This document shows, in pieces, positions 46,201 through 52,575 of a stretch of DNA of 64,000 nt. The notes under the pieces are model-generated. The model ran no database searches. It saw nothing but the letters and a program-made list of their open reading frames with translations, and had not been told where the DNA came from. A program made the translations under genes and the position numbers. Numbering within the stretch: the stretch's first letter is position 1; the number at the start of each line of letters is the position of its first letter. Source of the stretch: Corbicula japonica (Eukaryota > Mollusca > Bivalvia > Venerida > Cyrenidae); the NCBI GenBank assembly GCA_038501625.1, contig JAZAYU010000010.1:11371604-11435603 (forward strand). Reading direction: 5' to 3'.

Positions 46201-46305
46201 TACAATTTTCAGCCAAACAGAACCTACTATCTAGAAGAACCAAAGAAGAAAGCAGAAGAATGGGTCAAAGAACTAGACAAAGTTTGGGAAATGTACTACG
46301 GCTAA
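34162..46305 (+). CDS. PDPK1: 3-phosphoinositide-dependent protein kinase 1, 14 exons
   Basis: AGC-family Ser/Thr kinase that phosphorylates activation loops of AKT, S6K, SGK and PKC at PIP3-rich membrane. Exons: 34162-34266, 34718-34760, 35516-35653, 36143-36287, 37221-37327, 38444-38540, 39038-39106, 39888-39984, 40355-40534, 42663-42709, 43189-43303, 44850-44947, 45396-45450, 46213-46305. All 13 introns are GT-AG and the joined length is 1389 nt (462 residues). Seen: glycine loop GEGSFST (29-35), ATP lysine K51, alpha-C E70, HRD (143-145), DFG (163-165), activation-loop S191 in [13 protein letters not shown] (human S241), and a PH domain from about 365 with the RRR (386-388) and K409 PIP3-contact positions. 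PIF-pocket K55, T88, Q90 and L95 are kept; human R131 is K71. About ten extra acidic residues lie between DFG and NSFVGT. The N-terminus is about 50 residues shorter than human and may be incomplete: the frame stays open from 34162 back to the splice acceptor at 34153. Confidence 0.95.
34380..34447 (-). mobile_element. Family A relic in PDPK1 intron 1
   Basis: Only gattcatgaggttttttctg and the end tatataaggaggaaaatgtta survive. Confidence 0.5.
34718..34760 (+). CDS. PDPK1: PDPK1 exon 2
   Basis: 43-nt micro-exon encoding [14 protein letters not shown], beta-strands 2-3 of the N-lobe. Acceptor ttatacag, donor gtatgt. It ends in phase 1; the split Ile codon is completed in exon 3. Confidence 0.93.
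34862..35218 (+). mobile_element. Family A MITE split by family B (PDPK1 intron 2)
   Basis: Left half ends gcacatctgtgccattgatcagg; right half resumes ctggatttacactgtttgct, then forward spacer and second hairpin. The break is at the inner end of the first hairpin. Confidence 0.8.
34928..35075. mobile_element. Family B foldback MITE nested in family A
   Basis: ggctgaaggttataaagctg ... ctcagttttataacctatgg; near-perfect arms around gcgaccagtcgc. Confidence 0.92.
35290..35488 (-). mobile_element. Family A MITE abutting PDPK1 exon 3
   Basis: ttaaccctttcctccataga ... aatggaggaaagggttaa; left hairpin lost its first arm. It ends 27 bp before exon 3, so the exon's branch point or polypyrimidine tract must lie in the MITE edge or in the 27 bp between. 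Confidence 0.9.
35516..35653 (+). CDS. PDPK1: PDPK1 exon 3
   Basis: Carries the ATP-binding lysine (IKVLEKKH), the alpha-C helix ([11 protein letters not shown]) and [12 protein letters not shown]. Acceptor gttttcag; donor is the weaker gtatcc. The right end of a family A MITE lies only about 27 bp upstream of this exon. Confidence 0.93.
35707..36105 (+). mobile_element. Family A MITE split by a family C insertion (intron 3)
   Basis: aaccctttactcaatatata, then family C at 35742-35940, then gtagctaatgaagacctaaatcagccagc and gtgctggctgatctggatc. The right end is ctgtagtaaaggatta. Confidence 0.8.
35742..35940 (+). mobile_element. Family C MITE, copy 1
   Basis: Ends cagggctttttttcac and ggaaaaaaaagccctg are inverted repeats. 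Interior has ttttggggaaaatatcgtca and gtaaagttactttttgggga. Matches 36719-36917 in reverse complement. CAGGG termini would suit hAT but no 8-bp duplication is clear. Confidence 0.85.
36143..36287 (+). CDS. PDPK1: PDPK1 exon 4
   Basis: Encodes the hinge ([15 protein letters not shown]) through [11 protein letters not shown], ending inside the HRD Arg codon. Acceptor tgtgttag, donor gtaaga. Flanked by two family C MITEs in opposite orientation, in introns 3 and 4. Confidence 0.95.
36325..36715. mobile_element. Family A MITE split by family B (intron 4)
   Basis: Left: tgaccagtttagatccagat ... gtgctgga; right: ttgatctggatatacagtga and ccatggagtaaaggga. The break is at the tip of the second hairpin. 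Confidence 0.75.
36530..36668. mobile_element. Family B foldback MITE nested in family A
   Basis: ctgaaggttataaagctgag ... ctcagctttataaccttcag around gcggaccagtcgcc. The terminal G/C variants match on both arms, which fits spread as an intact palindrome. Confidence 0.92.
36719..36917 (-). mobile_element. Family C MITE, copy 2 (inverted relative to copy 1)
   Basis: ggggccgtttgaaggcgcct ... ccccaaaattatagggcatg ... aaaaaaaagccctg. The left terminal repeat is eroded. Confidence 0.8.
37025..37097. repeat. Degenerate aggtcaaaggtcaaggtcat repeat
   Basis: gttgacccctattgattttg, aggtcagtaggtcaaaggtc, aaggtcatggtcatggtgac. Related short blocks occur at 29.9-30.4 and 49.7-50.2 kb. Confidence 0.55.
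37221..37327 (+). CDS. PDPK1: PDPK1 exon 5
   Basis: Encodes [20 protein letters not shown] then FGSAKIF, the catalytic loop and DFG, followed by the acidic stretch REGEQEEKT. Acceptor tgattgtag; donor gtttac is non-consensus after position 2. Confidence 0.95.
37350..37382. repeat. (AAT)n microsatellite
   Basis: taattaataataataataat followed by aataataaac, just after exon 5. Confidence 0.9.
37962..38121. mobile_element. pogo/Tigger-type MITE in PDPK1 intron 5
   Basis: CAGTAAAACCCCTCATTACG ... and GAGGGGTTTCACTG are inverted ends flanked by TA on both sides (37960-37961, 38122-38123). CAGTRAAACCCC-like ends with TA duplication are typical of pogo/Tigger elements. Subterminal ggacac repeats (ggacactcgatataacgggc; aattaaggacac) are present. 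160 bp, no coding. Confidence 0.88.
38157..38376 (-). mobile_element. Family A MITE (intron 5)
   Basis: ttaatcctttattccatgaa ... tccatggtgttaagtgttaa; spacer decayed, hairpins recognisable. Ends 67 bp before exon 6. Confidence 0.8.
38444..38540 (+). CDS. PDPK1: PDPK1 exon 6
   Basis: Encodes [20 protein letters not shown] and [12 protein letters not shown]: the activation segment with the autophosphorylated serine (S191) and the APE-equivalent SPE. Acceptor cattcacag, donor gtaagt. Confidence 0.95.
38738..38957. mobile_element. Family A MITE (intron 6)
   Basis: aaccctttaagttgtcagaa ... tctatggagtaatgggtta; left hairpin badly decayed. Confidence 0.7.
39038..39106 (+). CDS. PDPK1: PDPK1 exon 7
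   Basis: 69-nt exon encoding [20 protein letters not shown] then RG, the alpha-F helix and following loop of the C-lobe. Acceptor attttcag, donor gtaaat. Confidence 0.95.
39465..39706 (-). mobile_element. Family A MITE (intron 7)
   Basis: ttaaccctttcatccataga ... tatatggaggatagggataa; spacer reverse (gattcattaggttatttctg); both hairpins good. Confidence 0.92.
39888..39984 (+). CDS. PDPK1: PDPK1 exon 8
   Basis: Encodes [20 protein letters not shown] and [12 protein letters not shown] of the C-lobe. Acceptor tttttcag, donor gtaagt. A truncated family A copy starts about 41 bp past the donor. Confidence 0.95.
40026..40128 (-). mobile_element. Family A half-element (intron 8)
   Basis: aacctttactatataaaggc, left hairpin, then stops in the spacer (cgctttttgat). 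Confidence 0.8.
40355..40534 (+). CDS. PDPK1: PDPK1 exon 9
   Basis: Largest exon (180 nt, 60 codons). Encodes [20 protein letters not shown], the end of the kinase domain, then the linker with [19 protein letters not shown]. Acceptor ctttacag, donor gtattg. A family A copy begins about 14 bp after the donor. Confidence 0.95.
40549..40766 (+). mobile_element. Family A MITE next to exon 9 donor (intron 9)
   Basis: aaaccttttacaccatttat ... ttatggagtaactggttaa; second hairpin lost its tip (gatcctgtgtgccagctgatc). Confidence 0.85.
41127..41284 (+). mobile_element. Family A MITE, left hairpin collapsed (intron 9)
   Basis: caaccctttcctccatatat, then only cgtctgatcaggatcagaaa; right hairpin collapsed to gatcctgatgtgccggctgatc. 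Ends ctatggagaaaggattaa. Confidence 0.82.
41336..41608 (-). mobile_element. Family A MITE inserted into an older family A fragment (intron 9)
   Basis: 41336-41372 is a left end of one copy (ttaaccttttacttcataca ... gggcgaacagtt). A complete copy follows at 41373-41608 (caattctttcctccatagaa ... atatggaggaaagtgttaa). Frames exist on both strands across it and are artefacts. Confidence 0.85.
41609..41850 (+). mobile_element. Family A remnant split by family B (intron 9)
   Basis: Left: aatcaatctgcatatctgtgc; right: tgtctgatcttaatctttat, gcttcttgatcagaaataat. The break is at the hairpin tip. Confidence 0.7.
41633..41779. mobile_element. Family B foldback MITE nested in family A
   Basis: gcccaagatcacaaaactaa ... 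ttagttttatgatcttgggc; near-perfect arms around gcgaccagtcgc. Confidence 0.93.
41958..42602. mobile_element. Tc1/mariner-type non-autonomous element in PDPK1 intron 9
   Basis: TA at both ends (41958, 42601). Inverted ends ccataatcaccaaagtattg, ggaca and tgtcccaatacttagggtga, ttacgg. Right subterminal region has tandem gggtgtcccaatattta / gggtgtcccaatactta; further cccaatattttgggac-type motifs occur near both ends. 645 bp with no transposase frame. Confidence 0.82.
42663..42709 (+). CDS. PDPK1: PDPK1 exon 10 (linker)
   Basis: 47-nt linker exon encoding [15 protein letters not shown]. Acceptor tgttttcag, donor gtgagt. Its phase matches both neighbours, but linker sequence diverges between animals, so this exon rests on splice signals and frame more than on similarity. 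Confidence 0.82.
42803..43020 (+). mobile_element. Family A MITE (intron 10)
   Basis: ttaaccctttactctatggt; hairpins recognisable, right end lost near 43020. Confidence 0.75.
43189..43303 (+). CDS. PDPK1: PDPK1 exon 11
   Basis: Encodes [20 protein letters not shown] then [18 protein letters not shown], joining the linker to the first PH-domain strand. Acceptor attgtag, donor gtaagt. Confidence 0.92.
43330..43415. repeat. Simple repeats (TTC)n and (ATT)n
   Basis: tttcttcttcttcttcatat then tgttattattattataatta, just after exon 11. Confidence 0.85.
43430..43820. repeat. Dispersed repeat D, copy 2 (intron 11)
   Basis: gattaaaatcatctcctaaa, atccgctacgctatcaggat, ctaatgtaatgacatcttca, ggggaaaaccgctatagctt, gttagatgtgactttagtga. 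The most complete of three copies here. Confidence 0.75.
43933..44790 (+). mobile_element. Family A MITE split by a ~570-bp insertion (intron 11)
   Basis: Left half 43933-44145 (ttaacactttactctataat ... gcacaaatgtgcctgctgat); right half 44718-44790 (ggccagctgatcttgatctg ... gccatggagtatagagttaa). Broken just past the tip of the second hairpin. Confidence 0.75.
44146..44717. mobile_element. Probable Tc1/mariner-like non-autonomous element
   Basis: Left end TA cacaacactcaacaaaag and right end tgtttgtttgagtg TA form imperfect inverted repeats with TA at the borders. 570 bp, AT-rich; no transposase recognised. Confidence 0.55.
44850..44947 (+). CDS. PDPK1: PDPK1 exon 12
   Basis: Encodes [20 protein letters not shown] and [12 protein letters not shown], the core of the PH domain with the PIP3-contacting arginines and lysine known from human PDPK1. 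Acceptor tctttcag, donor gtaatc. Confidence 0.95.
45047..45180. mobile_element. Family B MITE, partial (intron 12)
   Basis: tcaagcatctgattggctaa / ccagccaatcagatacttga and ctgagttttataatgtttag; left outer arm lost. Confidence 0.75.
45396..45450 (+). CDS. PDPK1: PDPK1 exon 13
   Basis: 55-nt exon encoding [18 protein letters not shown] (PH domain), completing the split Trp codon from exon 12. Acceptor attccag, donor gtaagt. Confidence 0.95.
45913..46151 (-). mobile_element. Family A MITE (intron 13)
   Basis: ttaaccctttacttcatgga ... tatatatggaggaaagggtta; spacer reverse. Ends 61 bp before the last exon. Confidence 0.9.
46213..46305 (+). CDS. PDPK1: PDPK1 exon 14 and stop
   Basis: Encodes [20 protein letters not shown] then [10 protein letters not shown] and TAA at 46303-46305, the C-terminal PH helix. 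Acceptor aattttcag. Human PDPK1 continues about 10 residues further. Confidence 0.95.
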   Translation, partial: PNRTYYLEEPKKKAEEWVKELDKVWEMYYG

Positions 46306-46600
46306 AACTGGAACTGAATGGAACGAAAGTGTTATAATAGGAGCTTAATCTTTACACCATTGATACAGTGTGTGGAGACATTTGAGAATATTTGTTTTGG
46401 AATTCCATGATATTTCTAGAAATTACTAGTCGAAATCGTCACTAGAAATGACACAATATTCCATGGCATATGATATTCGGTAACAAAATAATAAAATCAA
46501 AATTGACAGGAAATAATGGACAAATAAATAAAAAAAGAGTGAAGTAAATAAAAGACTCTTAATAAAAGAGTAAAACCAGGATATGTAAAATTTAATTCAG
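46306..46600 (+). promoter_or_regulatory. PDPK1: PDPK1 3' UTR with clustered poly(A) signals
   Basis: After the stop there are AATAAA hexamers at 46490, 46523, 46547 and 46561, so transcripts probably end within about 50-300 bp of the stop. Which one is used cannot be told from sequence. Confidence 0.5.
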
Positions 46601-46633
46601 AAATCATTTTTTTACAGCTAGATCATGGTCATT

Positions 46634-46846
46634 TAATGCTTTACTCCAGAGAATATGGCTTTTGTCCATGGGTGAACAGTCTACCTGGCACATCCATGCT
46701 GTCTGATCTGGATCTACACTGTTCATACTTTAATTCATTAGGTTATTTCTAACACATTTTAATTAATTAGGTTAGGCACATAGGTGCCATCTGATCAGAG
46801 TTTACTCGTGCCATAAAAGGCATTTTAATGGAGTTAAGGGTTAAAA
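46634..46846 (-). mobile_element. Family A MITE downstream of PDPK1
   Basis: taatgctttactccagagaa ... taatggagttaagggttaaa; second hairpin mostly deleted. Confidence 0.75.
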
Positions 46847-47045
46847 ACTATTAAAATATTGGTCATGTATAGTGGAACACAGCTTTTGGAAGTTATTTAG
46901 ATATCAGCATAACCATTTAGAATAGCTTCATGTAAGTTAAATTTTTAACACAGCTGTGATTAAAGTATGTGGCTGAAAAAAACTACAAATGCTTTCTAGA
47001 TATTTTGAGACTTAATCAAAAATAAAATGTATACCAGAAGTAGAT

Positions 47046-47283
47046 AACCCTTTCCTCCATAGACAAACCTTTATTGCCAGGGCAAACAGTTTAGATAAAG
47101 ATCAGCCAGCACATCTGAGCCATCTGATCAGGATCTTAACTGTTTGCTTTTTGATATGTAAGGTTATCTCTGACCAAAATGCGATGAATGCAGATCCTGA
47201 TCAGACGCCATGGATGTGCCAGCTGATCTGGATCTACACTGGTCGCACATGCATAAATAGTCGTATATATGGAGTAAAGGTAT
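47046..47283 (-). mobile_element. Family A MITE
   Basis: taaccctttcctccatagac ... tatatggagtaaaggtata; both hairpins present. Confidence 0.92.
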
Positions 47284-47528
47284 AGACATTTATCAAGTTA
47301 TTGTATCGTCTCATGATTTATTGTAGGTGTCAACATGTAATGTTAATTTTTGGTACATGTATTTTGATTTAGGGTCCAAGAACTGCAATACTCCACTTCT
47401 TGGACCAAGATCATATCAGTGAGATTGGAGACCTGTCTTTGGCTAATTCTGAGACTGGTCTTCTATTTTCATTCAAGTCACTTACTCTTTGAATGATAAC
47501 AAGACTACAGAAAAAAAACTTGGTTTGT

Positions 47529-47730
47529 TTAACCCTTTTCTCTATAAATACACCTTAATTGCATGGGCAAACAGTTTAGATCCAGGATCTAAACTGTTCG
47601 CTTTTTGATTTTTTAGGTTATTTCCTACCAAACTGCGACTCTTGCAGATCCTGATCAGACGGTATGAATGTGCCGGCTGATCTGGTTCTACACTGGTCGC
47701 ACATGCGTAAAAATGTGTATATATGGAGGA
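47529..47730 (-). mobile_element. Family A MITE, left hairpin tip deleted
   Basis: aacccttttctctataaata, gtttagatccaggatctaaac (arms joined with no tip), then spacer and complete right hairpin. Confidence 0.88.
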
Positions 47731-47829
47731 AAGGGTTCACCAGAGAATTTGTTTGAATAACTAATTCTTGGTGAATAAATTTGCTTCTTATCTGATATAT
47801 TGCAGAAGTCTTTACTCCTGATGAAATAT

Positions 47830-48046
47830 CAACCTTTTCCTCCATATATACGCATTTGTGACAGGTGAACATCTAGATCAGCTGGCATATTCATGCCATC
47901 TGATCAGGATCTGCACTGGTCGCATTTTGGCCTGAAATAACCTAAAAAATAAAAAAGGGAACAGTTTATATCCTGATCAGATGGCACAGATGTGCTAGCT
48001 GATCTGGATCTAAACTTTTTGCCCATGCAATAAAGGTGTATCAATT
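47830..48046 (+). mobile_element. Family A MITE
   Basis: aaccttttcctccatatata ... gcaataaaggtgtatca; the right terminal repeat is replaced by the next copy's left end. Confidence 0.85.
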
Positions 48047-48292
48047 TACTCCATGGATAATGTCTATATCCTATGTGTTACTAGTGTAGATCCAGATCAG
48101 CCTACACATCCATGCAGTCTGATTAGGATCTAAACTGTAAACTAACTTACCCATAGATCCATTAGATTATTTCTGACCAAGAAGCTAACTGTATAGTCCA
48201 AATCAGATTTCACTGATGTGCCAGCTGATCTGGATCTTCACTGCACAGATTGCATCTAAACTGTACCAAGGAGTACCAAGGAGTATGGGATA
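48046..48292 (-). mobile_element. Family A MITE, tandem with preceding copy
   Basis: tttactccatggataatgtc ... accaaggagtatgggata; spacer reverse (gatccattagattatttctg). Confidence 0.82.
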
Positions 48293-48486
48293 AGTAAAGG
48301 TCATTTTAACTAGAGAATTGTTTTGAATAATATTTGTACATACCTTCGGTTCAGATGTTTTGCAGAAATGTTTACTTCTGATGCAATAATAAAATTTCTG
48401 CTAGGAAATATGTGTAAGCTAAAAACTCCTTAGAATAAAATGACACTAGGGGAGATGTAAGTCAAGAGAATTCAGATGAATATGTA

Positions 48487-48712
48487 ACCCTTTACTCCAT
48501 ACAGTATGTGTTTTAATGCTTGTTCAACCAGTGTAGATCCAGATCAGCCAACATGGCCATGCTGACTGACCTTTGATTTGCTCTGGTCAAATCTTGATCA
48601 GAAATAACCTAATAAATCTAAAAGCAAATGTAAATCTTGATCAAATAGCACGAATGTTCTGGCTGATTTAGATCTAAACTGTTCACCCACTCAATAAAAG
48701 TTTAAAGGGTTA
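48487..48712 (+). mobile_element. Family A MITE
   Basis: aaccctttactccatacagt ... taaaagtttaaagggtta; spacer forward. Confidence 0.85.
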
Positions 48713-48917
48713 CATGGAAAACACTAAACAATGCTATGTCAGTAAACAGGAGAACATTTTGTACATTATTGTCACATAAACAGACTGAAAACAAGTTTGT
48801 TTTATGTAAGTTGCATAAAGTATATGTCAGGTGAGTGCAAATATATATGTTTTATTAAGAACATTGGAATGTTTCAGTAGCCTAGAACATGGCATAGTAA
48901 ACTTGTAAAATTAACTA

Positions 48918-49147
48918 TTTTAGTCATGGGATATGGCTTTTATCCCATAGCCAGTGTAGATCCAGATCAGCTTGCACATTGGTGCAGACTAATCAGGATC
49001 TTAACTTTTCACTTTTAGATTTATTTGATTATTTCAGACCAAAAACTGACCTCTGTAGATCCAGATCTGACTACACAGATGTTCAAGCTGATCTGGATCT
49101 ATACTGATTGCATGTGGGATAAAAGTCATCCATTATAAGGTGTTAAG
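48918..49147 (-). mobile_element. Family A MITE, eroded
   Basis: gtcatgggatatggctttta ... cattataaggtgttaag; both hairpins readable. Confidence 0.78.
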
Positions 49148-49671
49148 TATAATTTTTCGTTATCATATAAATACACTCATTGAAAGTGGATGGATTATGG
49201 TACAGTAATACAATGATTTTTTTTTAAATACAACCGTTTTTGACATATTATTTATGTATTTACACAAGTTTTTTACCAACTGCCTTGTTAGCATAAATGC
49301 TTTGTGGTTAAGCAATAATTTAACTGACTATTGTATTTATATTAACTGATCTGTTATATAAATCTGGCTAAATATATATTTGAAAACATTTGCATTGCTT
49401 GTGTGGTTTGCATGCAATGTAAGATGTAGAATAAAGATTCCATTACAAATGGTGTACTTTTTTATATTTCATGCTTCAGATAAAAGAGTTAGATGAAAGA
49501 GTTTCCATAGATTTTGTTGCTCACCTGAGCTTGAAGTGCTGATCCCAAGTCATTGGATATTTCTGGTTACCTTTTGAACTTTAAACGATCTACATTACAC
49601 ATTGCAAGTAAGCAGTAGCTAGGTATGCAGATACCAATAATTAATAAGGACCCGTCTTTTATATGGCCACA
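49148..49671. other. Intergenic, no recognised gene
   Basis: AT-rich; contains gttgctcacctgagcttga (about 49520), a common invertebrate repeat-like phrase. No ORF. Confidence 0.4.
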
Positions 49672-49740
49672 ATCTGATTAAAATCATTTCCCGAAAACCG
49701 CTACGCTATCATTTTGTTAGATCTGACTAGTGAGATTGAT
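49672..49740. repeat. Dispersed repeat D, internally deleted copy
   Basis: gattaaaatcatttcccgaa, aaccgctacgctatc joined directly to attttgttagatctgacta, gtgagattg; the ~300-bp middle seen at 43.4 kb is gone. Confidence 0.7.
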
Positions 49741-50245
49741 TTGGCCCTGACTCAAAGGTCAAATAACTCTTCGGCTTTATAGGTCAAATTTTGCCAAAAA
49801 TTTAGTCTGGAGAGCATAACATTGAAGGTACATCAGCTAAACTGCTCAAATAACGTTTATAGTAGTTAACCTAAATGTTACTGAGTAAGTAATGTAAGAA
49901 CCACGATCCTACCTCAAAGGTCAAGGTCAAAGTATGTCGGAAATAACGTTCTGGAGAATAACTACATGTAGTCTCAATAATTCTACTGCAAGCATAGACC
50001 CATTATCATACTGCCTTTTTATATAGATGTATAGAAAAGCCCTTGTTGCGCAAAAATAGTTGGCTAGAGCATAACTAACCAACTGATAAGTCATTTCAGC
50101 CAAACTGCCTAAATAATGGTCAAAAGTTTTAATCTTATGTTACCGAGTGTGGGGTGAAAAACTCTGGTCCTATCTTAAAAGTCTGAGTCAAACATCATAC
50201 GGTTTAAAGGTCTTTTCTTAAGTTTGTTCTCTTAGCAACCCATTT
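49741..50245. repeat. Degenerate tandem repeat F, 2 units
   Basis: Units contain ctggagagcataac, cagctaaactgctcaaataa and aatgttaccgag-like blocks. A third unit is at 52390-52560. Confidence 0.65.
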
Positions 50246-50428
50246 AATGTGTAAGGCATCGTATCAATGGGGGTTAAGGGTGGATTGTTCCCCACTTCCC
50301 ATTATATCTTAAAATTACTATAACTATATAGCTTTCAAGCTTGGTCATCGACGAGCCGCAGATCCGGGACTATGTGTTCAATATCGGACAGGCCCTGTTC
50401 CGAAAACCGCGAGAGCTGGGTCTTAAGT
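50246..50428. other. Intergenic, no recognised feature
   Basis: Slightly GC-rich (atcgacgagccgcagatccg). No gene. Confidence 0.4.
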
Positions 50429-50477
50429 TACCCCTTTCCTCCATAGATACACCTTTATTGCAAGTGCAAACAGTTTA
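50429..50477. mobile_element. Family A left end, truncated; last family A copy in the window
   Basis: taccoded left end reads cccctttcctccatagatac, then acctttattgcaagtgcaaa and cagtttagat, then breaks off abruptly into unrelated sequence at 50478. Confidence 0.85.
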
Positions 50478-50549
50478 GATAGCTCATGTCCATACCATTA
50501 CGCTTGCAACGCTAACACATATGCAATATATTTTAAATTCCGCTCAACA

Positions 50550-51350
50550 AGCATAACATGGAAACCGAGTTTCTTGTACTCTCGCCTGACTAGGCGACAT
50601 ATAGGGATAACTTTCATCGGCGGCGGCGTCGTCCGGATTTCCTTGTCCGGAGCCTCACTGTCACCGTAGGTCCAAATGACTCCAAACTTGGTATCCATGT
50701 TTCTGGCAATGACTCGAAGTGCAGTGCACAAGAACTGTAACTCTACCTTGTTCCGTTTTTTTAATTATTCCCCTTTGATTTTTATAGAGCATTTCTTGTC
50801 CGGAGCGTAACTTTGTCACCATAGGTTCAAATGACTCCAAACTTGGTATGTATGTTTCTGGCAATGACTTTAAGTGCAGTGCACAAGAACAGTAACTCTA
50901 CCTTGTTCCGTTTTTGAATTATTCCCCTTTGATTGATTTTTATAGAGCATTTTTCTTGTCCGGAGCGTAAATTTGTCACCATCGGTTCAAATGACTCCAA
51001 ACTTGGTATGTATGTTTCTGGCAATGACTTTAAGTGCAGTGCACAAGAACAGTAACTCTACCTTCTTCCGTTTTTTAAGCTATTCCCCGTTGATTGATTT
51101 TTATAGAGCATTTCTTGTCCAACAATGTCACCATATGTTCAAATAACTCCAAACTTGATTTTTAGTGCATTTCTTTCCAAGGGCATAACTTGTGCATGTT
51201 TCTTGCAATGAGACAACTTAAAGGTTATATTATTTGTGAATTTTGTGCAAATACATTGCTAATAACTGTACAACAAAAAACTATAAACATTTTTTTATGT
51301 CGACTAAAAAAAATTTCGTCAGGCGACACATCCGACTCTCGGAGTTTCTA
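50550..51350. repeat. Tandem ~160-bp repeat inside inverted GTCGCCTGAC-type ends
   Basis: Units start (cttgtccggagc) at 50642, 50795, 50955 and 51114; each has caaatgactccaaacttggt, ggcaatgactttaagtgcag and attccccttttgatt blocks. The array is bracketed by cttgtactctcgcctgacta (50574 on) and tcaggcgacacatccgactc, tcggagtttctagtac (51318-51353), which are related in inverted orientation, so the array may be the interior of one mobile element. Nested frames here are not genes. Confidence 0.8.
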
Positions 51351-51483
51351 GTACATTAATTCAAAGGAATTCCATTCAAGCGAGTGCAGTTATTTATAGT
51401 GTGGCACAATGGTATGAAATCGGAGAAGCAGCATTATTTAATTAGGTTAATATCTTTTAAAACTATGCAGCAGAACATTTAAC

Positions 51484-52375
51484 AGTGTAACCCATCTAAT
51501 TTGATAGCATTAAATTCAAAGCAGTAACTCAAAACAAGAATCTAGACTACGCATAAAAATAAAGAACTCACTGTAGTTTATTGTTTTGCCTTTTCAAGAT
51601 TTTTCTATTGTTTAGATAATGCATTTTTGTGGTAACGCTCGCTAGAAGTTTGTTTATTATTGAAACAGTTTGCAGTTGCCAAACATTAATTGCGAGTACA
51701 CTTCAGTAGTAAATTTCATTGCCATAATGCTTCACAAAGATAATAAGTGAGAGAGAACACCTTATGGATCCCACTAAGTCCCAATAATTAAATTTCGCTG
51801 TATCATTTAAAGATACAATGTTCAAGATCATTACCATCGTCATCATCAGCAGCATCAATCACTTTTCCACTGTCAACGGCACCGTTATAGTTAAAATAAA
51901 ATTATCAACGGAACTAAGATCCCCTGTCAAAATTCAGTTTTGTCCAGTTCTGCCCATTGTTTTCTCGTTTAGAGCACTCTTCCATATGCACGCCATCAGT
52001 TGCAACGGGTGGATCGAAATTGTACCGTAATTAAAAAAAAACGCTATACAGAGCTTATTTTACAGGTGGTTCTTATATTTCGTGTCAATAATACAATAAA
52101 ACCAGTCGCTCTAGTTTTGAGTGGATATTGTTCATATTGTTAATTTTAGATTTAGATCCCTGAGAATTCTTATTGCGCACCCGTTGTTACGATAAATCTT
52201 TTATTATACCGCTATGAAAAAATTATCTCGTTCTTTTGAACATCACAATTCTAGCAGCATTTTTGAACACATTTGAATCTTGACGATATGTCTAATACAA
52301 ATTTAACCTTATTCCATATTTGGTAAATAAAATACACTCAATTAAATTCCAGAATAATAAAGGAACAATTTAAGA
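51484..52375. repeat. Duplicated segment G, copy 1
   Basis: Collinear with 53917-54420, 55217-55330 and 55715-56010. Shared blocks: ttgcgagtacacttca, gcttcacaaagataataag, gatacaatgttcaagatcat, aaaattatcaacggaact, gatcccctgtcaaaatt, attgcgcacccgt, taccgctatgaaaa, ttatctcgttcttttgaa. Contains a 70-codon frame (51818-52030) with a signal-peptide-like start, MFKIITIVIISSINHFSTVNG shortened to its first 20 residues in similarity; the second copy has an early stop, so coding is doubtful. Confidence 0.8.
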
Positions 52376-52575
52376 AAGGATTTTAACCAAAGTTCACCAT
52401 GATCCAGTCTTAAAGGCCAAGTCAGCCTTCAGCTTGATAGGTCAAATTTGGTCTGGAGACCATCACTTGGCAACTATAAAAGGTACCTTGGCTAAACGGC
52501 TCAAATAATGTTTATAATTGTTAATCTAAATGTTACCGAGTGGGGGTCAAGGTCCTAACCAAGTTTCTTGTACTT
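52376..52575. repeat. Tandem repeat F, separate unit
   Basis: tcagcttgataggtcaaatt, ggtctggagaccatcac, ggctaaacggctcaaataat, aaatgttaccgagtgggggt. Confidence 0.65.

Noticed and set aside
46110..46337. 75-codon plus-strand ORF
   Set aside because: Out-of-frame reading of PDPK1 exon 14.
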